Origin: JBNIDL01 sp050108195 | GTDB lineage: Bacteria > Pseudomonadota > Gammaproteobacteria > Enterobacterales > Enterobacteriaceae | Direction of reading: 5' to 3' | Assembly (NCBI GenBank): GCA_050108195.1 | Contig: JBNIDL010000002.1 | Location: forward strand, 14,758-78,757 | Length of the DNA stretch: 64,000 nucleotides | Shown: positions 31,910 to 41,192 of the stretch, piece by piece | Position numbering within the stretch: position 1 is the stretch's first letter | Layout: the number at the start of each line of letters is the position of its first letter | Made by a program: the position numbers and the translations under genes | The notes under the pieces: generated by a model | Told to the model about the DNA's origin: nothing | The model's input: only the letters and a program-made list of their open reading frames with translations | Databases searched by the model: none

Positions 31910-33271
31910 AAATTCCTCAGAAATAGTTGGATGTATTGCTATAGAATTTTCTAAATCTTTTTTTTTAAATCCTTTTTTTAATAAAACTGAAAATCCTTGA
32001 ATAATTTCATCTATAAAAATACCTACTCCATGTATTCCAATTATCTTTTCTTCTTTACCTAAACATATTAGTTTAATTAAACATTTACATGATTTATTAT
32101 AAGAAAAATAAAATAAAGGATTAAAACTTTTTTTATAAACTCTAATAAGATCTTTTCCATAAGTTAACTTAGCATCATTCTCATTATATCCTACTGATCC
32201 TATAGGAGGTATGCTGAAAATAACAGTAGGCGTAAATTTATAATTTACTAAGTTAATCTTATTAGATTTACTAAATAATCTATCAGACAAAGTTCTCCCG
32301 GAAATGATTGCTGTGGGTGTAAGTAAATGATTACTAGAATTATCTCCAATAGCATATATATTGTCTATATTAGTTTTATTATATTTATTTGTAAAAATTT
32401 TCCCATCTTTTTTTAATTTAACTCCTGCACGAAACAGATCCATTCCTTCTACATTTGGTACCCTCCCTATAGCACTAATGCAACATTCTGTAAATATTTC
32501 TTCTTTATTTTTTAGCTTTATTCTAAAAAGTTTATTTTTAACTTTATGAATTTCACATACTTCAGAATACACTCTAAATATTATTTTATTTTTTACCATT
32601 TCTTGTGTTAATACATTAATAACATCTTTATCGAATTTTTTTAAAATTCTATTTTTTCTTATTATTAAATATATTTTAATTCCAAAATTTGATAAAGTAC
32701 ACGCTGTTTCTGTTGCAATATATCCACTTCCTATAATTGCTACACTTTTAGGTAATTCTTTTAATTTTAATATTTCATGGAAATCTAAACAATTTTCATG
32801 ACCTAAAAAATTATTTTTCTTTGAAATACTTCCAGTAGAAATTAATATTTTTTTTGATTTCACATAAAAGTTATTAACTTTTACTAAATTTGAATTTATG
32901 AATTTAGCTTTTCCTAAAATGTAATCTATATTGTTTTTTTTAATAATTTTTAAATATTTTTTTCTAATACTTTTTATATATTTTTTTATTTTCTTAGTTA
33001 ATAGATTCCAATTTATTTTGCTTAAATTTACTTCTATTTCATAATTTGAGGAATATAAATTTATATACTTTAATATATTAGATGCGTTCCAAATTATTTT
33101 TTTTGGTATACAACCATAATTTACACAAGTTCCTCCAATTTTATTTTTTTCTATTAATATACATTTAACACCATATTTAGATGCTCTTTTTATTGAAGAT
33201 AACCCTCCGCTTCCTGCTCCTATTACAAGATAATCATAAACAGTTTTTTTATATAACTTATTTATATTCAT
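31898..33271 (-). CDS. gor: glutathione reductase
   Basis: NADPH-dependent flavoenzyme regenerating reduced glutathione. It is 457 residues (E. coli 450). Visible are the FAD motif VIGAGSGGLSSIKRASKYG, the redox-active disulfide in GGTCVNYGCIPKK, the NAD(P) motif AIIGSGYIATETACTLSNFG, YAIGDNSSNHLLTPTAI and the C-terminal AIHPTISEEF with the catalytic His-Glu. Other flavin disulfide reductases are possible, but overall similarity and length fit Gor, and gshB is present. It converges on rsmD with a 12-base overlap. Confidence 0.93.
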   Translation of the reverse strand: MNINKLYKKTVYDYLVIGAGSGGLSSIKRASKYGVKCILIEKNKIGGTCVNYGCIPKKIIWNASNILKYINLYSSNYEIEVNLSKINWNLLTKKIKKYIKSIRKKYLKIIKKNNIDYILGKAKFINSNLVKVNNFYVKSKKILISTGSISKKNNFLGHENCLDFHEILKLKELPKSVAIIGSGYIATETACTLSNFGIKIYLIIRKNRILKKFDKDVINVLTQEMVKNKIIFRVYSEVCEIHKVKNKLFRIKLKNKEEIFTECCISAIGRVPNVEGMDLFRAGVKLKKDGKIFTNKYNKTNIDNIYAIGDNSSNHLLTPTAIISGRTLSDRLFSKSNKINLVNYKFTPTVIFSIPPIGSVGYNENDAKLTYGKDLIRVYKKSFNPLFYFSYNKSCKCLIKLICLGKEEKIIGIHGVGIFIDEIIQGFSVLLKKGFKKKDLENSIAIHPTISEEFLTF

Positions 33272-33276
33272 ACTTA

Positions 33277-33942
33277 TTAAAAAATTTTATTGTTAATTAT
33301 TTCAAGTATTCCATTTATTATAAATTGTATACCCATACAAACTAATAAGAAACCCATTAATCTTGATATTACTTCCACTCCATCTAATCCGATTACATGC
33401 ATTATAGCATTTGAACTTTTTAAAGATATCCAAATTATCACGCTAATTATCAAGAATACTATAATAGGCACTATATGAGAAGCCCAATAAGAAAAATATG
33501 TACTTTCATTTACAGTAGAAACCCAACTTATAATCATAGCTATAGTTCCCGGTCCAGCTGTACTTGGTATTGCTAATGGTACAAATGCTATATTACTTTT
33601 TTTTTTTATATTTACATTACAATTTTCACTATTTGATTTAACATCATCTTCCTGTAAATATGGGAATAACATACGAAATCCAATAAAAGAAACTATTAAT
33701 CCTCCAGCTATTCTTAATCCAGGAATAGAAATACCAAATGTACTCATTACTAACGATCCTGCGTAAAATGTGACCATCATTATAAAAAAAACATATATTG
33801 AAGTCATTATAGAATGATAATCACGTTCTTCTTTTTTCATATTTTTACTAAGACTTAAAAATAAAGCTATTGTTGTAAGTGGGTTAACTAAAGGTAATAA
33901 AACCATTAACCCTAATCCTATATCTTTAATAACTCCAAACAT
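33277..33942 (-). CDS. marC: MarC-family inner-membrane protein
   Basis: Multi-pass membrane protein of 221 residues, the same length as E. coli MarC. It matches that paralogue (GLGLMVLLPLVNPLTTIALF, GISIPGLRIAGGLIVSFIGF, FVPLAIPSTAGPGTIAMIIS) much better than YhgN or YchE. Despite the name, no antibiotic-resistance role has been confirmed and the substrate is unknown. It lies five bases upstream of gor on the same strand. In E. coli marC is elsewhere, so it was brought here by rearrangement. Confidence 0.88.
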   Translation of the reverse strand: MFGVIKDIGLGLMVLLPLVNPLTTIALFLSLSKNMKKEERDYHSIMTSIYVFFIMMVTFYAGSLVMSTFGISIPGLRIAGGLIVSFIGFRMLFPYLQEDDVKSNSENCNVNIKKKSNIAFVPLAIPSTAGPGTIAMIISWVSTVNESTYFSYWASHIVPIIVFLIISVIIWISLKSSNAIMHVIGLDGVEVISRLMGFLLVCMGIQFIINGILEIINNKIF

Positions 33943-34075
33943 TTGATTTCTCCAAATTTGTTATATAAATTATAAGAAATATCATAAAAAAAAATAAAAT
34001 TTAATTAAAGTAAAAATTTTAGTAATATTATTAAATTTAATGATAAAACTATTTTAATAGTAAAAAATAAAAAAA

Positions 34076-36091
34076 ATGAAATCACGTATAAAAAATCCAT
34101 TATTAAAAAAATTTTTGCTTCCAAAATTTAGAGAAATTAAACCATTTCATTTAATTGATGCTGTAGAAGAAATTACACATAAATATAAAAAATTTATAAA
34201 AAATGTAATTTTTAAAAAAAAAGTTTTTACTTGGCAAGAAATAATAGAACCTATAATAAAAAAGAATAATGAAATAGACAAAATTATATCTACAGTAAGA
34301 CATTTAAATCTAGTTAAAAATACAAAATTCAGGAAACAATATCAACAAAGTATTTCTCTTATAATTGAATTAATTACATGGATTAACCAAAACAAAAATT
34401 TATACGAAATATATAAAAAAATAATAAAAAATAAAAAATTTAAAAAATTATCATATTCAAAGAAAAAATTTTTGGAATTTAAAATAAATGAGTATATAAA
34501 AAATGGAATATTACTCTCAAAAGAAAAAAAAAATGAATTTAGAATAAACGTTAATAAACTATCTATTTTAGAAATTTCTTACGAAAATAATATAATAGAT
34601 TCTGATAATTGTTGGAATAAATTAATTTTAAATAAAAAAAGGTTAAAAGGACTTCCTAAATCTTTTATAAGTAAAAATAAAAAGTTAAATAGTTTTACAA
34701 ATAAGTATTATTGGTTAATAAAACTAAACACATATAACTACAATACAATTATGAAATATTGTTTTGATAGAAAATTAAGAAAAGAATTTTACTATTTTTA
34801 TAACACAAGAGCTTCTTATGAAAATAAAGTATTTAAAAATTTTAATAACTCTAAAATAATTAAAAAAATATTAATTACAAAAAATAAAATATCAAAAATA
34901 TTAGGATTTAAAAATTATTCTTGTTATTCCTTAAAAGACAAAACTATAAATCATCCAATAAACGCAATTAAATTAATAAAAAATATTTATAATCGTACTT
35001 TTCCTTATGCTAAAAAAGAATTAGAAAATTTAAAAAAATTTTCTAAAAAAAAATTGAATATAAAAAATTTAAAACCTTGGGATATGTTATTTTGTATTGA
35101 AAAACAAAAAAATGAATTGTATCACATTAAAAAAAAAAAAATATTTTCATTGAAAAAAGTTATTTTAACAATTTTTAAAATACTTGACGAATATTATTGT
35201 TTAAAAATAAAAAGAAAAAAAAATATTCAAGTTTGGGATAAAACTGTAAAATTTTTTTCAATTTATAGTGAAAAAAATAGATTAATTGGAGGATTTTATA
35301 CAGATCTATATTACAGAAAAGACAAAATTGGAGGAGCTTGGATGGATATATGTTCAAATTTTACAAAAATAAACAACAAAAAAAATCAAATACCAATTGC
35401 ATATATAAATTGTAATTTTAGTTATAATAAAAAAAACCCTTCAATAGAACATTATGAAGTTTTAACTTTATTTCATGAAATAGGTCATGCTTTACATCAC
35501 ATATTAAACAAAATAAAAATTCCAGAAATTTCTGGAATCAATGGAGTGCCTTTTGACTTGGTCGAGGTACCAAGTCAGCTAATGGAAAACTATTTTTGGG
35601 AAAAAAAATTAATATATACAATGCTAGACGATAATGTAAAAAATAAAAAAATTGTGACAAATAATTTAATAAATTTAAGAAAACATAATTATTATTTATT
35701 TTTAATGAAACAAATAGAATTAAGTTTGATTGATTTGTTAATACATTATAATATATCGAATGATAAAATAAAATTAATAATAAAAAAAGTTAATGAAAAA
35801 ATAAATATTTTCAAAATTCCAAAATGGAATAATTTTCAAAACACATTTAGTCATATTTTCTCCGGAGGATATTCATCTTGTTATTATAGTTATATTTTTT
35901 CAGGAATTTTTTCTTCTAAAATATGGAAAAAATTAAAAAATAGAAAAAAATTAAATAAAAAAAATCATAAAATTTTAATAAAAAACATATTATCAAGTGG
36001 AACAAAATATAATTTTTTAAAAAAAATAAAAAAATTTCTAAATATAAAAAAATGCATAAAATCAATTATATTAACAGACAATATATTTTAA
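34076..36091 (+). CDS. prlC: oligopeptidase A
   Basis: Cytosolic M3-family zinc metallopeptidase that degrades peptides, including cleaved signal peptides. It is 671 residues (E. coli 680). The zinc motif HExxH is in TLFHEIGHALHHIL, with the third ligand region in GVPFDLVEVPSQLMEN. GGFYTDLYYRKDKIGGAWMD and SHIFSGGYSSCYYSYIFSGI are typical. The N-terminal half is drifted and very Lys-rich, with a run of 13 A at 35129-35141. Its stop shares TTAA with the convergent pitA. Confidence 0.95.
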   Translation: MKSRIKNPLLKKFLLPKFREIKPFHLIDAVEEITHKYKKFIKNVIFKKKVFTWQEIIEPIIKKNNEIDKIISTVRHLNLVKNTKFRKQYQQSISLIIELITWINQNKNLYEIYKKIIKNKKFKKLSYSKKKFLEFKINEYIKNGILLSKEKKNEFRINVNKLSILEISYENNIIDSDNCWNKLILNKKRLKGLPKSFISKNKKLNSFTNKYYWLIKLNTYNYNTIMKYCFDRKLRKEFYYFYNTRASYENKVFKNFNNSKIIKKILITKNKISKILGFKNYSCYSLKDKTINHPINAIKLIKNIYNRTFPYAKKELENLKKFSKKKLNIKNLKPWDMLFCIEKQKNELYHIKKKKIFSLKKVILTIFKILDEYYCLKIKRKKNIQVWDKTVKFFSIYSEKNRLIGGFYTDLYYRKDKIGGAWMDICSNFTKINNKKNQIPIAYINCNFSYNKKNPSIEHYEVLTLFHEIGHALHHILNKIKIPEISGINGVPFDLVEVPSQLMENYFWEKKLIYTMLDDNVKNKKIVTNNLINLRKHNYYLFLMKQIELSLIDLLIHYNISNDKIKLIIKKVNEKINIFKIPKWNNFQNTFSHIFSGGYSSCYYSYIFSGIFSSKIWKKLKNRKKLNKKNHKILIKNILSSGTKYNFLKKIKKFLNIKKCIKSIILTDNIF

Positions 36092-37566
36092 AAACTATAA
36101 ATTAAAAATTTATATATTATATAATATATAGAAATAGATATAAAGCTTGATATAGGTATTGTAGAAAGCCAAGCTTTAATTATATTAGATATTATTTTTT
36201 TATTTATTTTGTTTCCATCTGATACTATAGAACCTACTACAGAAGAAGAGACTAGTTGTGTTGTGGAAACTGGCAATCCAATATAGTTTGCTATAGCCAT
36301 TGATAGTGTTACAGAAAATTGAGATTTTATTCCCTGAAATCTAGTTATTCTATTTTTTCCTATTTTTTTGCCAACTGTAATTGCAATTCTTTTCCACCCC
36401 ATCATTGTTCCAAAAGATAAAGAAAAAGCTATAGAATATATAACCCAATTAGGTGAGTATTCCAAAATTTTTTTTATTTCTTTTTGTAAATTTTTAAGTT
36501 CATTTATTTCATATTTAGAAACATTCTTATTATGCAATAAATACTCAATAAAATTAGAAGTACATATAGATAAACGATAGAAAAAAATTTTTACATCTAA
36601 ACCGTTTTTTCTAAAATATTTAGAAAAATCTTTATTTTTAATAAAATTATTTATATTTTTTTTTAAATTAAATTTATTTTTGTAAAATTTGTTTTTTTCT
36701 AATAAAAATTCTTTTATCTCTTTATTTTTTTCTACATAACTATCAATATAGCTAAAATATTTTTCGTTATTTACGTAATCATTAAAAAAATAATTTATAG
36801 AATTTCCTACTCTGTTTAAATCATTAGAGCTTATTTTTGAATTTAAAATAAATCTATTAGGAGACATACTCATTAAAACTAACATCATTATTCCTACACC
36901 TTTCTGACCATCATTCATTCCATGAAAGAAACTTATAAATATTGAAGATATTATTAAGCCTAATTTTCCAAAAATGTTTATTAAAAAATCTTTTACTATT
37001 TTTTTTTTATTTTTTTTAATTCTAAATACTTTAAGACTTAAAAAATTTAAAAAAAAAGTTAAAACTATAGGAATTAAGGAAGATATTATAGGAAACATTA
37101 TAAGAGAAATAAAAACTTTAAAAAATTTAATTAAACTAATATTATTATTCAAAGGAATTTTTTCTAAAATAGTTTTAATTATTCCTACTCCTAATATAGA
37201 GCCTATTAATGTATGCGAGCTAGAAGTAGGTAATTTAAAAAACCATGTAAATAAATTCCAAGATATTGATGACAACAGTATAGAGAATATAGATAATATT
37301 CCATAAACAGAATTTATATTAATAAGGAAATTTATAGAGAAAAGATGTACTATAGAGTAAGCTATAGCTAATCCTCCAAAAAGAACACCTAATAAGTTAA
37401 AAAAACTTGACATTAAAATAGATATTTTTGCATTAAGTGATTTAGTATAAACTAGTATAGAAACTGCGTTTGACGCATCATGAAACCCATTTATTAATTC
37501 ATATACAAGTACCAAAATCACAGCTAGTATTAATAAAAATACATTTATGTTGATATCGTTAAACAT
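36088..37566 (-). CDS. pitA: low-affinity inorganic phosphate transporter
   Basis: Proton-coupled metal-phosphate symporter of the inner membrane. It is 492 residues (E. coli 499). Both inverted-repeat signatures are visible: YELINGFHDASNAVSILVYT near the N-terminus and ISFFHGMNDGQKGVGIMMLV in the middle. LPTSSSHTLIGSILGVGI and LPVSTTQLVSSSVVGSIV mark the two repeats. The central cytosolic loop is Lys/Asn-rich and drifted. Gene order gor-prlC-pitA is the E. coli pitA-prlC-gor block inverted. Confidence 0.95.
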   Translation of the reverse strand: MFNDININVFLLILAVILVLVYELINGFHDASNAVSILVYTKSLNAKISILMSSFFNLLGVLFGGLAIAYSIVHLFSINFLININSVYGILSIFSILLSSISWNLFTWFFKLPTSSSHTLIGSILGVGIIKTILEKIPLNNNISLIKFFKVFISLIMFPIISSLIPIVLTFFLNFLSLKVFRIKKNKKKIVKDFLINIFGKLGLIISSIFISFFHGMNDGQKGVGIMMLVLMSMSPNRFILNSKISSNDLNRVGNSINYFFNDYVNNEKYFSYIDSYVEKNKEIKEFLLEKNKFYKNKFNLKKNINNFIKNKDFSKYFRKNGLDVKIFFYRLSICTSNFIEYLLHNKNVSKYEINELKNLQKEIKKILEYSPNWVIYSIAFSLSFGTMMGWKRIAITVGKKIGKNRITRFQGIKSQFSVTLSMAIANYIGLPVSTTQLVSSSVVGSIVSDGNKINKKIISNIIKAWLSTIPISSFISISIYYIIYKFLIYSF

Positions 37567-37728
37567 AGCAATTTTGTATATATAATTTTTTAAAGTTAAA
37601 ATAATTTATTTAATAAATTCCTTTATTTTTAAATTATTAAGACTTATAATATTTCATTAAATTTTAATAATATATCACATTATTTTAATTAATTTGTTTA
37701 AATTTTATAAAAAAATAAGGACTTAAAT

Positions 37729-38358
37729 ATGAAACTGAAATTTCCTTTACTTGATTATAATTATAAAGATTTAGAACCTTTTATTGACGAAGAAACTATG
37801 TTAATTCATCATCTAAAACATCATAAATCGTATACAGAAAACGCAAAAAATATAATAAATAAAAATAATATAAAATTATCTAATTCAGAAATTATAGATT
37901 TAGTTAAAAACGAAAAAATAAACAACAAATTAAAAAATAATATAGGTGGTTATATAAACCATAACATATTTTGGAAATCTTTGAAAAAAGGAACAAAAAT
38001 TAAACATAAAACTAAAAAAATAATAAAGGATAACTTTTTAAGCTTAGATAATTTTATTAATAATTTCGAAAAAATATCTATAAATCATTTCGGATCAGGT
38101 TGGACTTGGTTAGTAAAGGACAAAAAGAATAAATTATTTATATTATCTACAATAAACCAAAACTACCCTAATATTGTTAAAAATAATAAAAGCAAAAATT
38201 TAACTCCTATATTTAATTTAGATCTTTGGGAACATTCTTATTACCTTAACTATAAGAATGACAAAATTAAATATATAAAATCATTTTGGAAAATAATAAA
38301 TTGGAATTTTATAGAAGAGCAAATTTCAAGTATTAACCCATTTTTAGGTTTATATTAA
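37729..38358 (+). CDS. sodA: superoxide dismutase (Mn type)
   Basis: Dismutates superoxide. It is 209 residues (E. coli SodA 206). Metal ligands can be placed at His27 (MLIHHLKHHKSY), His78 (YINHNIFW), Asp165 and His169 (LDLWEHSYYLNY). FGSGWTWLV is conserved. The NNIGGYINH context and the long N-terminal hairpin loop favour the SodA (Mn) over the SodB (Fe) form, though metal use cannot be proved from sequence. A good AAGGA Shine-Dalgarno sequence precedes the ATG. The stop shares TTAA with the convergent glyS. Confidence 0.93.
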   Translation: MKLKFPLLDYNYKDLEPFIDEETMLIHHLKHHKSYTENAKNIINKNNIKLSNSEIIDLVKNEKINNKLKNNIGGYINHNIFWKSLKKGTKIKHKTKKIIKDNFLSLDNFINNFEKISINHFGSGWTWLVKDKKNKLFILSTINQNYPNIVKNNKSKNLTPIFNLDLWEHSYYLNYKNDKIKYIKSFWKIINWNFIEEQISSINPFLGLY

Positions 38359-40268
38359 AATTTTAACATTCTAAAATCTGGAGTATTTTTAAAAAGTTTA
38401 CAATAATTGAGAATTATTTTTATTCTGTAATTTGTTTTACTTTTATCGTTGGAAAAAATTTTGAATTTATTTACGAAATTTTCTATTAAATTACTAATCT
38501 TGAAAATTTCAAATATAATTTTATCGAAATCCATAATTAAAAAAAGAAAAGATACTTTATTTTTACATCTTAGTAGCTTTTTTAATATACATTCTTCTTC
38601 CTTTTTGCAAACATAATTTAGTTCTTTAAATGTTTTTATATTTTTTTTTGTTAACTTAAATATTCTATTTTGTATTTTTGATATATATTTTAATTTATGT
38701 AAATTTTTTAATTTATTTAGACAATCGATCCAAAATTTATAAATTACTAAATTGAAAAATTTCTTTTCATTTAAAGAATTTATAATATCTTTTCTAACTT
38801 TTAAAGAATAAAAATTTTTTAATCTTTTTAAAATAAAATATAATGTATCATCTATAACATTAGTATTTAATAATCTGTTCTTATATAATTTTACAGATAA
38901 ATCTATTATTTCCTTTAAATTTAATAATATTTCTTTATTTAATATAATTCTAATAATTGCAGTAGCAGTCCTTTTTATAAAATAAGGATCGTTGCTGCCT
39001 TTAGGAATATTAAATATCCCAATATGACCAACTATAGTATCAATTTTGTCTGCTATAGATATTATAGAAGAAAATGCATTCTTCGGTAATCTATCTTTAA
39101 TAAATCTTGGATAATGATGTTCTTTTTGAGCTAGCGAAATAAGCTTGTTTTCTTTATTTAATTCAGAATATTTCATTCCTATTATTCCTTTCATCTCTGG
39201 CATTTCAGCAAATAAATTTGTAGTTATTTCGCATTTAGACATAAGAGATGCTCTAGAAATTAATTTTATATCAATTGAATCATTGTAGTAAGAAATTTTT
39301 TTAGATAAAATTTTTATTCTTTTTGATTTTTCGAACATAGATCCTAATTTTTTATAAAAAATAACTTTTTTTAACAATAATATTCTATCTGAAAATTTTA
39401 TTTTTTTATCTTCATTAAATAAGTAATTAATGTTAGACAATTTAGAATTTATAGTTGTTTCATTCCAAAAAATAACATTATTTAAATTTTTACTTATAGA
39501 ATTAGTTACTATTAAAAAATAAGGAGATATATTTTTATTTAAATAATATAAAACTATACATTTTTGAATGTCTTGTATTATAAATTTTATTATAACTTTT
39601 GGAAGATTTACAAAATTATTATTTATTATACCAACTTCAATTTTTGGATATTCTACAATTGAAGTTATTTCATTTATAAAATTATTTTTAATATCAAAAA
39701 TCAAATTCATCTTTTTAGAAATTTCTTTAATTTTAGATAAAATAATTCTTTTTCTTTTATTAAAAGAAGCAATAACATATCCTTTTTTATATAAAATTAA
39801 TGGATAATCATTAACATTTCTAACTTTTATTTTTTTTAAAGAAGACAAATGACCAAAAGTAAAATTATTGCTTTTTAATCCAAAATTTTTATATTTAAAT
39901 ATTTTATCATTAAACAATAATAAAATGTTAAAAACTGGTCTTACAAAACTAAAATTTTCTTCACCCCAATTCATACTTTCATATTTAGAAATAAAGATTA
40001 AAATATTATCAATTATTTTAATCAAATCTTTTTTTAACGAAGAATTAACATTTATATTAGTTTTTGTGTTATTTTTATTATTTAAATATCTTATATTAAT
40101 AGTTTTTACAGAAAGTCTTCTTGAAGAAGCAAACCAATATATTTTTTCATAAACTATTTTGAATATAGCATAATATCTTATAAATTCTTTAAAAAATTTT
40201 TTTCCAAAAAAAAACAGCCTTTTTTGTGGTAACTCTTCAGTAATTATTTCTATTAAAAAATTTATCAT
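38355..40268 (-). CDS. glyS: glycyl-tRNA synthetase beta subunit
   Basis: tRNA-recognition subunit of the heterotetrameric bacterial GlyRS. It is 637 residues (E. coli 689), shortened mainly in the N-terminal B3/4-like region and inter-domain loops. Recognisable parts are LIEIITEELPQK at the start, ESMNWGEENFSFVRPV, AEMPEMKGIIGMKYSELNKE, QKEHHYPRF and ADKIDTIVGHIGIFNIPKGS. The C-terminal anticodon-binding DALR-like helical domain is present but drifted. It lies 22 bases after glyQ. Confidence 0.95.
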   Translation of the reverse strand: MINFLIEIITEELPQKRLFFFGKKFFKEFIRYYAIFKIVYEKIYWFASSRRLSVKTINIRYLNNKNNTKTNINVNSSLKKDLIKIIDNILIFISKYESMNWGEENFSFVRPVFNILLLFNDKIFKYKNFGLKSNNFTFGHLSSLKKIKVRNVNDYPLILYKKGYVIASFNKRKRIILSKIKEISKKMNLIFDIKNNFINEITSIVEYPKIEVGIINNNFVNLPKVIIKFIIQDIQKCIVLYYLNKNISPYFLIVTNSISKNLNNVIFWNETTINSKLSNINYLFNEDKKIKFSDRILLLKKVIFYKKLGSMFEKSKRIKILSKKISYYNDSIDIKLISRASLMSKCEITTNLFAEMPEMKGIIGMKYSELNKENKLISLAQKEHHYPRFIKDRLPKNAFSSIISIADKIDTIVGHIGIFNIPKGSNDPYFIKRTATAIIRIILNKEILLNLKEIIDLSVKLYKNRLLNTNVIDDTLYFILKRLKNFYSLKVRKDIINSLNEKKFFNLVIYKFWIDCLNKLKNLHKLKYISKIQNRIFKLTKKNIKTFKELNYVCKKEEECILKKLLRCKNKVSFLFLIMDFDKIIFEIFKISNLIENFVNKFKIFSNDKSKTNYRIKIILNYCKLFKNTPDFRMLKF

Positions 40269-40290
40269 AAATTTAATTTTTATATAAATA

Positions 40291-41172
40291 TTATAATTTA
40301 TTAATATATATTTTTGTAATTTTTGTAATTAAATCTTTAATAACTAAAATATATCTTTTTTTTTCCATGTCAGAAATTAATTTCCTTGCGTTTATTAAGT
40401 TAAAATTGTGTATAGCCTGTATTAAATATTCATACGCAGAAAAAAACAAATCTTTATTTAAATAAATCATTTTTTTTGCAATTTTTATCTGTTTGTTTAA
40501 ACAATAAAAAACGAAATAATTATCTAAATCTATTAAATTATAAATAAAATTACTAAACTCAAAATCATAAAATATATTTTTATATTTTATTAAATTATTT
40601 TTTTTACAAATGTCCCACCTTATATTAAAAATATTTTTTTTTTTTTGTAATAACATAGACATTCTTTCCAACCCATAAGTTATTTCTATAATTACAGGAT
40701 TACAATTAATACCAGCTAACTGTTGAAAATAAGTTAATTGAGTTACTTCTAATCCATTTATTCTTACTTCCCATCCAGTTCCCCAAGCCCCCAATGTCGG
40801 ATTTTCCCAATTATCCTCTAAAAATTGTATATCGTTTTCATAAGTATTAAATCCTATAAACTTAAGAGAATTTAAATATAAATTTTGTAAATTTTTAGGT
40901 GAAGGTTTAATTATTACCTGAAATTGATAATAATGTTGTAATTTAGTCGAAAAATTAAAATTTATTCCATCTGCAGGTCGTCTTGAAGGTTGAACATAAA
41001 ACAAAGATATTTTTTTTTTTTTTAAAGGATACATACATGTAATAGGATGAGAAGTGCCTGCTCCGACTTTCATGTCGAAAGATTGAAAACTAAAACAATT
41101 TCTTGATTTCCAAAAATCACTTAAATCTTTAATTAAAGACTGAAACGTAAACTTATTTTTAATTTTTAACAT
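40291..41172 (-). CDS. glyQ: glycyl-tRNA synthetase alpha subunit
   Basis: Catalytic class II subunit that activates glycine. It is 293 residues (E. coli 303). Visible are KFTFQSLIKDLSDFW, FDMKVGAGTSHPITCMYPL, YVQPSRRPADGINFNFSTKL, WENPTLGAWGTGWEVRINGL and LEVTQLTYFQQLAGINCNPV, all family-specific. It is the first gene of glyQ-glyS, 20 bases downstream of gyrB on the same strand, so it may be read from the gyrB transcript. Confidence 0.97.
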   Translation of the reverse strand: MLKIKNKFTFQSLIKDLSDFWKSRNCFSFQSFDMKVGAGTSHPITCMYPLKKKKISLFYVQPSRRPADGINFNFSTKLQHYYQFQVIIKPSPKNLQNLYLNSLKFIGFNTYENDIQFLEDNWENPTLGAWGTGWEVRINGLEVTQLTYFQQLAGINCNPVIIEITYGLERMSMLLQKKKNIFNIRWDICKKNNLIKYKNIFYDFEFSNFIYNLIDLDNYFVFYCLNKQIKIAKKMIYLNKDLFFSAYEYLIQAIHNFNLINARKLISDMEKKRYILVIKDLITKITKIYINKL

Positions 41173-41192
41173 TTTTTACTAACTTAAATTTA

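Noticed and set aside
31898..33271. gor as dihydrolipoamide dehydrogenase or mercuric reductase
   Set aside because: The GGTCVNYGCIPKK disulfide motif, overall alignment and length fit Gor, and glutathione synthetase is present nearby.
33277..33942. marC as the paralogue yhgN, which would be closer in the E. coli map
   Set aside because: Segments such as GISIPGLRIAGGLIV and IPSTAGPGTIAMI match MarC and not YhgN.
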